Shown: piece after piece, positions 12,235-24,381 of the stretch
Layout of the letters: each line of letters starts with the position of its first letter
How positions within the stretch are numbered: the stretch's first letter is position 1
Source: Streptomyces tropicalis
Lineage (GTDB): Bacteria; Actinomycetota; Actinomycetes; Streptomycetales; Streptomycetaceae
Direction: 5' to 3'
Length of the DNA: 64,000 nucleotides
NCBI RefSeq assembly: GCF_029269835.1
Contig: NZ_JARJBB010000006.1
Coordinates: 1-64,000, forward strand
Program-made: the position numbers and the translations under genes
Notes under the pieces: generated by a model
What the model saw: only the letters and a program-made list of their open reading frames with translations
What the model was told of the DNA's origin: nothing
The model's database searches: none

Positions 12235-13372
12235 GCTGGCCCTCCATCAGGGAAACGAAGCGGTCGAACAGGTAGGCGGCGTCGTGCGGGCCCGCGGCCG
12301 CTTCGGGGTGGTACTGGACGCTGAAGGCCGGCTTGTCGAGGAGGCGGAGGCCCTCCACCACGTCGTCGTTGAGGCAGACGTGGGAGACCTCGACCCGGCC
12401 GTGCGGGGTGTCGGTGACGCGGTCGGTGGGCGCGTCGACGGCGAAGCCGTGGTTGTGCGCGGTGACCTCGACCTTGCCGGTCGTGCGGTCCTGCACCGGC
12501 TGGTTGATGCCCCGGTGGCCGTACTTCAGCTTGTAGGTGCCGAAGCCGAGCGCGCGGCCGAGGATCTGGTTGCCGAAGCAGATGCCGAACAGCGGGGTGC
12601 CGCGCTCCAGCACGCCCCGCATCACGGAGACCGGGTGGTCGGCGGTGGCCGGGTCGCCCGGGCCGTTGGAGAAGAACACGCCGTCGGGGGCGACCGCGTA
12701 GATGTCCTCGACAGTGGCGGTGGCGGGCAGGACGTGCACCTCGATGCCGCGCTCGGCCATGCGGCGCGGGGTCATGCCCTTGATGCCGAGGTCGACGGCG
12801 GCGACGGTGTACTTCTTCTCGCCGATCGCCGGGACGACGTACGCCTCCTTGGTCGCGACCTCGGCGGACAGGTCGGCGCCCTTCATCTCGGGGGTCTGGC
12901 GGACCTCGGCCAGCATGGTGCCCTCGTCGGGCAGCGCGTTGCCGGAGAAGATGCCGACGCGCATGGCGCCACGCTCACGCAGGTGGCGGGTGAGGGCGCG
13001 GGTGTCGATGCCGCTGATGCCCACGACGCCCTGGTGGCGCAGTTCCTCGTCCAGCGAGCGCTTGGCGCGCCAGTTGGACGGCACGCGTGCGGGGTCGCGG
13101 ACCACGTAGCCGGAGACCCAGATCCGCCCGGACTCGGGGTCCTCGTCGTTGACGCCGGTGTTGCCGACGTGCGGGGCGGTCATGACGACGACCTGGCGGT
13201 GGTACGACGGGTCGGTGAGGGTCTCCTGGTAGCCGGTCATGCCGGTGGAGAAAACGGCCTCGCCGAACGTCTCCCCCACGGCCCCGTAGGCGCGGCCGCG
13301 GAAGAAGCGGCCGTCCTCCAGGACGAGGACGGCGGGAACCTTCGGTGCGGTTCCCCTGCTGGAGGTGGTCAT
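12227..13372 (-). CDS. carA: Carbamoyl-phosphate synthase small (glutaminase) subunit
   Basis: CarA of 381 residues hydrolyses glutamine and channels ammonia to CarB. The N-terminal half has [14 protein letters not shown] and [16 protein letters not shown]. The class I glutaminase half has the nucleophile elbow [14 protein letters not shown] (Cys present, with Asn where many enzymes have His) and the catalytic His-Glu pair in VQYHPEAA. The ATG at 13372 shares ATGA with the stop of the upstream membrane-protein gene, and carA itself overlaps carB by eight bases, so the three are likely translationally coupled. Confidence 0.97.
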
Positions 13373-13962
13373 CGTTCGGCGCCTTCCGTGGTGTTCTTCT
13401 CGATCATGGTGGTGAGGGCGGCGACCCACTCGGTGTGCTCGGCCGAGCGGTCGGAGCGGAACCCGGAGTCGATCAGCCGTTCACCGTGCTCCCAGGTCAC
13501 CACCAGCAGGCCGCCCTCGGTGAGGACCTTGCCGGCGATGCCCTTGTCGAGCCGCGCGCCGCGCAGCCGGGCGGCCGGGACGAAGAAGTCCTCGGCACCG
13601 GGGCGCACGACGTCCAGGCCCGCGTCGGTCAGGGTGAGCTCGGCCCGGCTGCGGGTGCCGAGTCCGCGGGCCACGATCCGGTCCAGCCACTGCCCGGCCG
13701 TGGTCGAGCCGTGGTAGCGGCCGCTCATGGTCAGTGTCGCCTCGCCGGGCGTGTCGGGCGCGGTGGGCAACTCCGGCAGGTCCCCCTGGAGAGTGCCGCG
13801 CCACTTCCAGCCCTCGCGCATCAGCCAGTAGACCAGGGCGACGAAGAGGGCCAGACCGACGAGCCAGCCGATCCGGGCGGCCCAGTCGGTGACCGCGGCC
13901 GACTTCCGTTCGGCGGCGAGGGGGGCCGCGAGGCGGGCGGCGAGCAGAGTTGCTGGTGTCAC
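13369..13962 (-). CDS. Conserved membrane protein of the pyr operon (PH-like domain)
   Basis: A 197-residue protein of unknown function with one predicted membrane helix (around residues 32-50, [18 protein letters not shown]). A soluble C-terminal part follows: a strand-rich segment with [12 protein letters not shown], then [20 protein letters not shown] and [16 protein letters not shown], ending in a helix. This pattern suggests a PH-like fold. The GTG start overlaps the pyrC stop (GTGA) and its stop overlaps the carA start (ATGA), so it is embedded in the operon. Mycobacterium has a gene in the same place (Rv1382, between pyrC and carA). A role in pyrimidine synthesis is inferred from position only. 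Confidence 0.85.
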   Translation of the reverse strand: MTPATLLAARLAAPLAAERKSAAVTDWAARIGWLVGLALFVALVYWLMREGWKWRGTLQGDLPELPTAPDTPGEATLTMSGRYHGSTTAGQWLDRIVARGLGTRSRAELTLTDAGLDVVRPGAEDFFVPAARLRGARLDKGIAGKVLTEGGLLVVTWEHGERLIDSGFRSDRSAEHTEWVAALTTMIEKNTTEGAER

Positions 13963-15254
13963 GTGAGCTTCCCGTCGACGAGCGTGGCCTTGCCCCGCAG
14001 CCAGGTGTGGGTGACACGGCCCGGCAGCTCGCGTCCCGCGTACGGGGTGTTGCGGCTGCGCGAGGCGAAGCCCGCGGGGTCCACCTGCCCACGGTATGCC
14101 GTGTCGACCAGGGTGAGGTTCGCGGGCTCGCCGGCCGAGACGGGGCGGCCGTGGCCGGTGGCCCGCCCGATCTGCGCCGGCCGGACGGACATGCGGTCGG
14201 CGACGCCGGCCCAGTCCAGCAGCCCGGTGTCGACCATGGTCTCCTGGACCACCGACAGCGCGGTCTCCAGGCCGACCATGCCCATGGCGGCCGCGGCCCA
14301 CTCGCAGTCCTTGTCCTCGTGCGGGTGCGGGGCGTGGTCGGTGGCGACGATGTCGATCGTGCCGTCGGCGAGCGCCTCGCGCAGGGCCATCACGTCGCGG
14401 TCGGTGCGCAGCGGCGGGTTGACCTTGTAGACCGGGTTGTAGGAGCGCACCATCTCGTCGGTGAGGAGCAGGTGGTGCGGGGTCACCTCGGCGGTGACGT
14501 CGATGCCGCGGGACTTGGCCCAGCGGACGATCTCCACCGACCCGGCCGTGGACAGGTGGCAGATGTGGACGCGGGAGCCGACGTGCTCGGCGAGCAGGAC
14601 GTCCCGCGCGATGATCGACTCCTCGGCGACGGCCGGCCAGCCGCCGAGCCCCAGCTCGGCGGAGACGACGCCCTCGTTCATCTGGGCGCCCTCGGTCAGC
14701 CGCGGCTCCTGCGCGTGCTGGGCGACGACGCCGCCGAAGGCCTTCACGTACTCCAGCGCCCGGCGCATGATCACCGCGTCGTCGACGCACTTGCCGTCAT
14801 CGGAGAAGACGGTGACGCCGGCCGCCGAGTCGTGCATGGCGCCCAGCTCGGCGAGCTTCCGGCCCTCCAGGCCCACGGTGACGGCGCCGATGGGCTGGAC
14901 GTCGCAGTACCCGTGCTCGCGGCCGAGCCGGTAGACCTGCTCGACCACGCCGGCGGTGTCGGCGACCGGGAAGGTGTTGGCCATGGCGAACACGGCGGTG
15001 TAGCCGCCGGACGCGGCGGCGCGGGTGCCGGTGAGGACGGTCTCGGAGTCCTCGCGGCCGGGCTCGCGCAGGTGGGTGTGGAGGTCGACCAGGCCGGGGA
15101 GCAGCACCTTGCCGCCGGCCTCGACGATCTCGGCGCCCTCCCCCGCCTCGGCCGCGAGGTCGGGGCCGACGGCGGCGACGGTGCCGCCGTCGATCAGGAC
15201 GTCCCCGGGCTCGCCGCCGAGCACCTTCGCACCACGGATCAGGATCTTGCTCAT
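13959..15254 (-). CDS. pyrC: Dihydroorotase
   Basis: A type I dihydroorotase of 431 residues that cyclises carbamoyl aspartate to dihydroorotate. Metal-binding motifs are DLHTHLREPG near residue 60, ITPHH-like TPHHLLLTDE, and TDHAPHPHEDKD near residue 305. Of two possible starts I prefer the ATG at 15254, because GAGGAG lies about 11 bases upstream. The GTG at 15263, which would overlap the pyrB stop, leaves only two bases after the ribosome-binding site. It follows pyrB directly and overlaps the next gene by four bases. Confidence 0.96.
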   Translation of the reverse strand: MSKILIRGAKVLGGEPGDVLIDGGTVAAVGPDLAAEAGEGAEIVEAGGKVLLPGLVDLHTHLREPGREDSETVLTGTRAAASGGYTAVFAMANTFPVADTAGVVEQVYRLGREHGYCDVQPIGAVTVGLEGRKLAELGAMHDSAAGVTVFSDDGKCVDDAVIMRRALEYVKAFGGVVAQHAQEPRLTEGAQMNEGVVSAELGLGGWPAVAEESIIARDVLLAEHVGSRVHICHLSTAGSVEIVRWAKSRGIDVTAEVTPHHLLLTDEMVRSYNPVYKVNPPLRTDRDVMALREALADGTIDIVATDHAPHPHEDKDCEWAAAAMGMVGLETALSVVQETMVDTGLLDWAGVADRMSVRPAQIGRATGHGRPVSAGEPANLTLVDTAYRGQVDPAGFASRSRNTPYAGRELPGRVTHTWLRGKATLVDGKLT

Positions 15255-15259
15255 GGGGG

Positions 15260-16255
15260 TCACTTCTCCTCGGTACGGGTGTGGGTGGCGGCGGGCGCGT
15301 TCTTCGTGTCGAACACGGCGCCCCCGAGCAGCAGGTACAGCACGGCCATCCGGATGGAGACGCCGTTGGCGACCTGCTCGACGGCGGTGCAGCGCGGGGA
15401 GTCGGCGACCTCGGCGGTGATCTCCATGCCGCGGACCATCGGGCCGGGGTGCATCACGACGGCGTGCTCGGGCAGTCTCGCCATCCGCTCGCCGTCGAGG
15501 CCGTAGCGCCGGGAGTACTCGCGCTCGGTCGGGAAGAAGGCGGCGTTCATGCGCTCGCGCTGGACGCGCAGCATCATCACCGCGTCGGACTTGCTGAGTG
15601 TGCTGTCGAGGTCGTAGGAGACCTCGCAGGGCCAGGAGCCGACGCCGACCGGCAGCAGGGTGGGCGGCGCGACGAGGACGACCTCGGCGCCGAGGGTGTG
15701 CAGCAGGTCGACGTTGGAACGGGCGACCCGGCTGTGCAGGATGTCGCCGACGAGGGTGACGCGGCGGCCGGCGAGGTCCTGGCCCAGCCCGGCGTCGCGG
15801 CCGACGAGGCGGCGGCGCAGGGTGAAGGCGTCGAGCAGCGCCTGGGTGGGGTGCTGGTGGGTGCCGTCGCCGGCGTTGATGACGGCGGCGTCGATCCAGC
15901 CCGAGTTCGCCAGGCGGTACGGGGCTCCGGAGGCGCCGTGCCGGATGACCACGGCGTCCACGCCCATGGCCTCCAGGGTCTGCGCGGTGTCCTTCAGGGA
16001 CTCGCCCTTGGAGACGCTGGAGCCCTTGGCGGTGAAGTTGATGACGTCCGCGGACAGCCGCTTCTCGGCGGCCTCGAAGGAGATGCGGGTGCGGGTGGAG
16101 TCCTCGAAGAAGAGGTTGACGACCGTGCGGCCGCGCAGGGTCGGCAGTTTCTTGATCGGCCGGTCGGCGACCCGGGCCATCTCCTCGGCGGTGTCGAGGA
16201 TCAGGACGGCGTCGTCGCGGGTGAGGTCGGCGGCCGAGATGAGATGACGCTGCAT
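15260..16255 (-). CDS. pyrB: Aspartate carbamoyltransferase catalytic subunit
   Basis: ATCase of 331 residues condensing carbamoyl phosphate with aspartate. The carbamoyl-phosphate loop is [12 protein letters not shown] (residues about 50-61), the mobile loop is [12 protein letters not shown], and the aspartate side has [12 protein letters not shown] and the late MLRVQRERM. No pyrI regulatory-subunit gene is present, as is normal in Actinobacteria. The gap to pyrR is 122 bases, the longest inside this operon apart from the carB-pyrD gap, and contains only a weak GC hairpin. Confidence 0.97.
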   Translation of the reverse strand: MQRHLISAADLTRDDAVLILDTAEEMARVADRPIKKLPTLRGRTVVNLFFEDSTRTRISFEAAEKRLSADVINFTAKGSSVSKGESLKDTAQTLEAMGVDAVVIRHGASGAPYRLANSGWIDAAVINAGDGTHQHPTQALLDAFTLRRRLVGRDAGLGQDLAGRRVTLVGDILHSRVARSNVDLLHTLGAEVVLVAPPTLLPVGVGSWPCEVSYDLDSTLSKSDAVMMLRVQRERMNAAFFPTEREYSRRYGLDGERMARLPEHAVVMHPGPMVRGMEITAEVADSPRCTAVEQVANGVSIRMAVLYLLLGGAVFDTKNAPAATHTRTEEK

Positions 16256-16377
16256 CTGTCAGGCTCCGTAAGGCAGTTCATGCGGGAAGCGGGGGCCCGG
16301 AGTGTCCCCGGAAGGCGCAGCCGGGCAGGCGGGGGCGCGGCGGCACGGCACGCGTCGGCGCGCCGTGCGCCGGGGTG

Positions 16378-16984
<607 letters not shown>

Positions 16985-17104
16985 GACCTTAAAGGACGTC
17001 GGAATTGCGCCACACACGCTAGCAGACCCGGGCGGGTGCCTCGATCACCCCTTCGGAGCAACCGGCCGCCGCCGGGACGGAACCGGCAGTGCGGACCGTT
17101 CGGC

Positions 17105-17134
17105 TTGACGCGGCAGAGTAACGCTGCGTAACCT
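17105..17134 (+). promoter_or_regulatory. bldD promoter
   Basis: TTGACG (17105-17110), an 18-base spacer and TAACCT (17129-17134) give a good vegetative (HrdB-type) promoter reading towards bldD. The leader to the ATG would be about 60 bases. Confidence 0.65.
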
Positions 17135-17147
17135 CACAGTGAGTTAC
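17133..17147 (+). promoter_or_regulatory. BldD operator in the bldD promoter
   Basis: TCACAGTGAGTTA fits the published BldD consensus TnACnC(A/T)GnGTnA with one mismatch, and sits in an imperfect palindrome GTAAC-CTCAC-A-GTGAG-TTAC. It overlaps the last bases of the -10 box and the expected start point. This agrees with the known autorepression of bldD. Confidence 0.7.
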
Positions 17148-17203
17148 CAGCCGCGCGGCGGGAATCGAAGCCGGCCGCGTCGACACAGTGTCCGGGGAGC
17201 CAT

Positions 17204-17707
17204 ATGTCCAGCGAATACGCCAAACAGCTCGGGGCCAAGCTCCGGGCGATCCGCACCCAGCAGGGCCTTTCCCTCCACGGTGTCGAGGAGAAGAGCCAGG
17301 GACGCTGGAAGGCGGTCGTGGTCGGCTCGTACGAGCGCGGCGACCGGGCCGTGACCGTGCAGCGTCTCGCCGAGCTGGCGGATTTCTACGGGGTTCCCGT
17401 GCAGGAGCTGCTGCCGGGCACCACGCCGGGCGGCGCCGCCGAGCCCCCGCCGAAGCTGGTCCTGGACCTGGAGCGGCTGGCCACCGTGCCGGCCGAGAAG
17501 GCGGGCCCGCTGCAGCGCTACGCGGCGACCATCCAGTCCCAGCGCGGTGACTACAACGGCAAGGTGCTGTCGATCCGCCAGGACGACCTGCGCACCCTCG
17601 CCGTCATCTACGACCAGTCGCCCTCGGTCCTCACCGAGCAGCTGATCAGCTGGGGCGTGCTCGACGCCGACGCGCGTCGTGCCGTCGCGTCCCACGACGA
17701 GAGCTGA
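17204..17707 (+). CDS. bldD: BldD, c-di-GMP-controlled master repressor of development
   Basis: A 167-residue protein, identical in length to S. coelicolor BldD. The N-terminal XRE-type helix-turn-helix (about residues 8-70) includes LRAIRTQQGLSLHGVEEKS and SYERGDRAVTVQRLAELADF. The C-terminal domain carries the c-di-GMP signature RGD-x8-RQDD with R114, D116, R125 and D128. When loaded with tetrameric c-di-GMP, BldD dimerises and represses sporulation genes and itself. It is monocistronic: its own promoter and operator lie upstream and a strong bidirectional terminator lies downstream. Confidence 0.98.
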   Translation: MSSEYAKQLGAKLRAIRTQQGLSLHGVEEKSQGRWKAVVVGSYERGDRAVTVQRLAELADFYGVPVQELLPGTTPGGAAEPPPKLVLDLERLATVPAEKAGPLQRYAATIQSQRGDYNGKVLSIRQDDLRTLAVIYDQSPSVLTEQLISWGVLDADARRAVASHDES

Positions 17708-17763
17708 GCCTCTCGCGACCTCAGCAGAAACGTGCCGTCGGGGTACGGATGTGCCGGGACACG

Positions 17764-17801
17764 CCGAGGGGCCCGCAGCAAGCGCGCTGCGGGCCCCTCG
17801 G
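17764..17801. terminator. Bidirectional terminator between bldD and nusB
   Basis: Perfect 16-bp stem with arms CCGAGGGGCCCGCAGC and GCTGCGGGCCCCTCGG and a six-base loop. It is extended by a further GACAC/GTGTC pairing after a short mismatch. It lies between two convergent genes and can serve both. Confidence 0.85.
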
Positions 17802-17830
17802 TGTGTCGGCCGATCCGGGCCGCTAAGGCG

Positions 17831-18265
17831 TCAGACGCCGTCGCGGCGCAGCGACGGCTTGAGGTCCTTCAGGCGGCCGAGCAGCCCGTTCACGAACGAG
17901 GGCGACTCGTCCGTGGAGAACTCCTTCGCCAGCTGCACCATCTCGTCCAGGACGACGGCGTCCGGGGTCTCGTCGACCCAGATCAGCTCGTAGGCGCCGA
18001 GGCGGAGGATGTTGCGGTCGACGACCGGCATGCGATCCAGCGTCCAGCCGACCGCGTACTGGGCGATCAGCTCGTCGATGCGCGAGGCGTGCTCGGCGTA
18101 CCCCTCGACGAGCTCCATCGTGTACTCGCTCACCGGCGGCTGCCGGGTGTCGGACCGGGCGTGCCGGACCCAGTCCGCGAGGACGGTCAGGACGTCGGTG
18201 CCGCGCTGGTCGCCCTCGAAGAGGATCTGGAAGGCACGCTTGCGGGCCGTGTTGCGGGCAGCCAC
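17831..18265 (-). CDS. nusB: Transcription antitermination protein NusB
   Basis: A 144-residue all-helical NusB. With NusE (S10) it binds boxA RNA during rRNA antitermination. The N-terminal ARNTARKRAFQILFEGDQRG is the arginine-rich RNA-binding face, and the family C-terminal helices contain DRNILRLGAYELIW and KEFSTDESPSFVNGLLGRL. The GTG start lies two bases after the efp stop, so it is probably expressed from the efp transcript. Confidence 0.96.
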   Translation of the reverse strand: MAARNTARKRAFQILFEGDQRGTDVLTVLADWVRHARSDTRQPPVSEYTMELVEGYAEHASRIDELIAQYAVGWTLDRMPVVDRNILRLGAYELIWVDETPDAVVLDEMVQLAKEFSTDESPSFVNGLLGRLKDLKPSLRRDGV

Positions 18266-18267
18266 GG

Positions 18268-18834
18268 TTAGCCGTTCACCCGGCCGAGGTAGTCGCTGCT
18301 CCGGGTGTCGACCTTGATCTTCTCACCGGTGGTGATGAAGAGCGGCACCTGGATCTGGTGGCCGGTCTCCAGCGTGGCGGGCTTGGTGCCGCCGGTGGAG
18401 CGGTCGCCCTGGACGCCCGGCTCGGTCTCCTGGATGGTCAGCTCGACGGCGGCGGGCAGCTCGACGAAGAGCACCTCGCCCTCGTGCTGCGCGACGGTGG
18501 CCGTGAAGCCCTCGACCAGGAAGTTCGCGGCGTCGCCGACGGCCTTGCGGTCGATGTGGAGCTGGTCGTAGGTCTCCATGTCCATGAAGACGAAGTACTC
18601 GCCGTCCATGTAGGAGAACTGCATGTCGCGCTTGTCGACGGTGGCCGATTCGACCTTGACGCCGGCGTTGAAGGTCTTGTCGACGACCTTGCCGGACAGC
18701 ACGTTCTTGAGCTTGGTGCGCACGAAGGCCGGGCCCTTGCCGGGCTTGACGTGCTGGAACTCGACGACGGACCAGAGCTGGCCGCCTTCGAGCTTGAGCA
18801 CCATGCCGTTCTTGAGGTCGTTCGTGGAAGCCAC
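18268..18834 (-). CDS. efp: Translation elongation factor P
   Basis: A 188-residue EF-P with KOW-like N-terminal, central OB and C-terminal OB domains. It relieves ribosome stalling at polyproline. The tip loop reads [12 protein letters not shown] with Lys33 in a palindromic PGKGP. Actinobacterial EF-Ps with this loop are reported to work without lysine modification, consistent with no modification enzyme gene nearby. The GTG start is preceded by GGAG-type bases. Several proteins encoded in this window (SecD, MltG, the P-loop protein at 20259) have long proline-rich runs that would depend on EF-P. Confidence 0.97.
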   Translation of the reverse strand: MASTNDLKNGMVLKLEGGQLWSVVEFQHVKPGKGPAFVRTKLKNVLSGKVVDKTFNAGVKVESATVDKRDMQFSYMDGEYFVFMDMETYDQLHIDRKAVGDAANFLVEGFTATVAQHEGEVLFVELPAAVELTIQETEPGVQGDRSTGGTKPATLETGHQIQVPLFITTGEKIKVDTRSSDYLGRVNG

Positions 18835-18890
18835 GGTTGCGGAATCTCCTGGACTGACGTACGACCCCGGGGCAGGCGCACAGCGCGAGG

Positions 18891-19997
18891 CTAGAGCGCG
18901 AGCAGCTCCTTGGTCGTGATGGTGAGTAGCTCGGGTCCGCCGTCCGCCTCGGGGCGTACGACGAGCGTGTCATCGATCCGGACGCCGCCCCGGCCCGGGA
19001 GGTGGACCCCCGGTTCGACGGTGACCGGCACGCAAGCGTCCAGTTTACCCATGGCTGCGGGAGCCAACTGCGGGTCCTCGTCGATTTCGAGTCCGACCCC
19101 GTGTCCCATGAGCGGCTGCAGCCCCTCGCCGTACCCGGCGAAGTCCAGGACCTGGCGCGCCGCGCGGTCCACGTCGCGGTAGCCGGCGCCGGGCGCGAGG
19201 GCCTCGCGGCCCGCCCGCTGGGCGGAGAACACCAGGTCGTAGAGCTGGATCTGCCAGTCCGCGGGAGAGGTGCCGATGACGAAGGTCCGGCCGATCTCGC
19301 ACCGGTAGCCGCGGTAGGCGGCGCCCAGGCAGACGGAGAGGAAGTCGCCCTCCTCCACCCGGCGGTCGGTGGGACGGTGGCCGCGCCGGCCGGAATGGGG
19401 TCCGGTGGCGACGGAGGTGGGGAAGGCCGGACCGTCGGCGCCGTGGTCGACCAGCCGCCGCTCCAGCTCCAGGGCCAGATGGCGCTCGGTACGGCCGACC
19501 AGGATCGACTCCAGGAGTTCGCCGAGGGCCTGGTCGGCGATCTCGGCGCCGATGCGCAGGCAGGAGATCTCCTCCTCGTCCTTCACCACGCGGAGCTGCT
19601 CCACGGCGCAGCCGAGCGCGTCGAGGCGGAGTCCGGGCGCGGCAGCGGCCAGTTCGCGGTGGCGGGCCACGGTGAGGTGGTGCTCCTCGACGGCCAGGGA
19701 GTCGGCGCCCTGGTTCTGGGCGAGTTCGGCGGCGGCGACGGCGGCGTCGGCCGCGGGACGGGACAGCAGCTGCGCGCGCAGCGCGTCGTCCGGGCGGCCC
19801 TCGTGCGGCCGGTCGTCCGGCGGACTCGTGCAGACCAGCAGGTCCTCGCGCTTTCCGAGGAGCAGGACGGCACCCAGCGGGGCGGCCCCCGCCAGGTACC
19901 GCACGTTGGCGGGACGGGTCACCAGCGCCGCGGCGCTGCCGCCCGCGTTGCAGTGCTCCCGGAGCCGGGTCCGGCGGGCCGCGTACACCTCTGACAT
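18891..19997 (-). CDS. M24-family (Xaa-Pro peptidase/creatinase fold) protein with altered metal ligands
   Basis: A 368-residue pita-bread-fold protein. The N-terminal creatinase-like domain (about 1-130) starts RRTRLREHC and contains [15 protein letters not shown]. The C-terminal half matches Xaa-Pro aminopeptidases in overall spacing. The usual metal ligands are changed: the first Asp position reads VCLG instead of (I/V)DxG near residue 223, and the second reads CEIGRTF instead of SDxTRTF. The final Glu before the C-terminal strand is Asp ([10 protein letters not shown]). The His (LMGHGVGLE) and one Glu (VEPGVHL) remain. It lies immediately upstream of efp and is commonly annotated as aminopeptidase PepQ/PepP. 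Activity is doubtful. Confidence 0.8.
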   Translation of the reverse strand: MSEVYAARRTRLREHCNAGGSAAALVTRPANVRYLAGAAPLGAVLLLGKREDLLVCTSPPDDRPHEGRPDDALRAQLLSRPAADAAVAAAELAQNQGADSLAVEEHHLTVARHRELAAAAPGLRLDALGCAVEQLRVVKDEEEISCLRIGAEIADQALGELLESILVGRTERHLALELERRLVDHGADGPAFPTSVATGPHSGRRGHRPTDRRVEEGDFLSVCLGAAYRGYRCEIGRTFVIGTSPADWQIQLYDLVFSAQRAGREALAPGAGYRDVDRAARQVLDFAGYGEGLQPLMGHGVGLEIDEDPQLAPAAMGKLDACVPVTVEPGVHLPGRGGVRIDDTLVVRPEADGGPELLTITTKELLAL

Positions 19998-20258
19998 GAC
20001 CCGAGCGTAAGAGCGCGGGCGGGATGGCGCCGCCGGGGAGGGCCGAGTGGGCGTTCCCCGGGACCGCCGACCGCGCCACCGCCGACCGCGCCGCGGCCGT
20101 TCACGCAGGCCGGAGGGGGTGGCGGAGGAAGGGCGAGGGCCGCCGCGAGCATCGTGGGCAGTGGGCCGGCCTGCGGAGCCGGCGGCGGGCCGGGAGGTTC
20201 GGCCGTCCGCCCGCCCGCGCCGCGGCGGAACGGTTTTGCTGGGTGGGTGAGGGGGACG

Positions 20259-21194
20259 TCACCACTGGGGAGGGCTGGCGATCGCCCGGGCCAGTGCCTC
20301 GTCCAGGAGGCGGGCCGTGGCGGGGACGTCCAGCTGGGAGTTGTCGATGATGGGGAGGCCCGAGCCGTACCAGCCCGCCATGCGGCCGTGGATGCGGGCC
20401 ACCTCCTCGTCGCTGAGGCGGCGGTTGCCGGAGCGCTCCGCGTTGCGTTCCAGGACGACGTCCAGGCCCGGCAGGAGGACGATCGGCAGCAGGCCGGGCC
20501 CGACGTGCCGCTTCCAGCCGCCGAGGCCGACGACCGGGCGGTCCGGGAAGACGGCGTCGTCGAGGATGCACGAGATGCCGTTGGCCAGGAAGTTGCGCGC
20601 GGCGAACCCGCAGGTGCGGCGGGCGAGTCGGTACTGGGCCTCGGAGTGGTCGTTCCACCCGGACTGGGGGTCGGCGAAACCGGAGCGGACCCATTCGCGG
20701 ACGTCGTCGAGGCTGATGTGCGCGGTGGGCACCCGGCGCGTCTCGGCCCAGTACTGGGCGACGCTCGTCTTGCCGGCCCCCGCCGGTCCGATGAGCAGCA
20801 CCGCGAGCGTGGTCGTCGTCGGGTCGGGCGCGGTCTGCGCGGGCGGCACGCTGGGCACGGCGACCGGGCCGCCCGGCGGCAGCTGCACATGCCCGGTGAC
20901 GTCCGGGACGGGCGGTGCGGGCGGCGGGACCTGCGGCCCGGGCGGCGGGACCGGCCCGGGGGAAGGCACCGGCGCGCCGCGGCCGGCGGCGGGGGGATGC
21001 GGGGCGTGGGGTCCCGGCGCGACGCCCTGGTACCCCGGGACAGGGGGCGCCGGGGGCACGGGTGCGGCGCCCTGGAGCGGGTCCGGGTGGGCGCCCGGGT
21101 GCGGTCCCGGGTGGTGCGCGGCCGACGGCCAGCCGGTGGCCGGTCCGTGCCCCGGCTGGTGGGGCGGCAGCGGACTCCCCCCTGCGTGCTGCAT
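20259..21194 (-). CDS. P-loop kinase-like protein with proline-rich N-terminus
   Basis: About 311 residues. The first 125 are Pro/Gly/His-rich low complexity (repeated PxPP), presumably disordered. The remainder is a P-loop NTPase domain: Walker A LLIGPAGAGKTSVAQYWA near residues 125-142, then HISLDDVREWVRSGF and a Walker-B-like CILDDAVFPDRP. The C-terminal helix region carries RNAERSGNRRLSDEEVARIHGRM, whose arginines look like a kinase LID. It resembles small-molecule or zeta-toxin-type kinases, but no antitoxin is adjacent and I cannot name a substrate. I prefer the ATG at 21194 with GGAG upstream over the TTG at 21218. Confidence 0.72.
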   Translation of the reverse strand: MQHAGGSPLPPHQPGHGPATGWPSAAHHPGPHPGAHPDPLQGAAPVPPAPPVPGYQGVAPGPHAPHPPAAGRGAPVPSPGPVPPPGPQVPPPAPPVPDVTGHVQLPPGGPVAVPSVPPAQTAPDPTTTTLAVLLIGPAGAGKTSVAQYWAETRRVPTAHISLDDVREWVRSGFADPQSGWNDHSEAQYRLARRTCGFAARNFLANGISCILDDAVFPDRPVVGLGGWKRHVGPGLLPIVLLPGLDVVLERNAERSGNRRLSDEEVARIHGRMAGWYGSGLPIIDNSQLDVPATARLLDEALARAIASPPQW

Positions 21195-21265
21195 CCGGTG
21201 CCACTCCGTCTCGTACAAGGCAATGGGCCTGGCTGCGGGGCGGGCCCGCTTGCTACCGAACGGTA

Positions 21266-21303
21266 CCGCCCCCGGCCGTCCTTTGGTGAACGGCCGGGGG
21301 CGG
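21266..21303 (-). terminator. 14-bp hairpin after aroB
   Basis: Perfect stem with arms CCGCCCCCGGCCGT and ACGGCCGGGGGCGG around a ten-base loop, between the aroB stop and the P-loop protein gene on the minus strand. No T-tract. Confidence 0.65.
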
Positions 21304-21356
21304 CACGAAGTGCCCGGCGCCGGAAGGCGAAACGGACGGACGGCGCGAGCCGGGAC

Positions 21357-24144
<2,788 letters not shown>

Positions 24145-24381
24145 CGGTGCTCCTCATGCTCGCGCCTGGTACTGCGACGGCGCGACCGGGTGCGCGGCCC
24201 GGACCCGCCGTCTTCGATCCTCCCACGTCCGGGGCCGGAGACCGGCCGCGGTCCAGGAAACGGACGCGTCCGGGCCGCGCCGGGTCGGCCGCCCCTGCCG
24301 GGTCCCCGACCGGGGCGGGCCGGTGCGGCGCCGACCGGGGGCGGTGCCCGGCGGGCGGGTGCGGCGCCGTGCGGCGCGGGG

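Noticed and set aside
20259..21194. Toxin-antitoxin system based on a zeta-like kinase
   Set aside because: No epsilon-like or other small antitoxin gene flanks it; the neighbours are aroB and an M24 protein.
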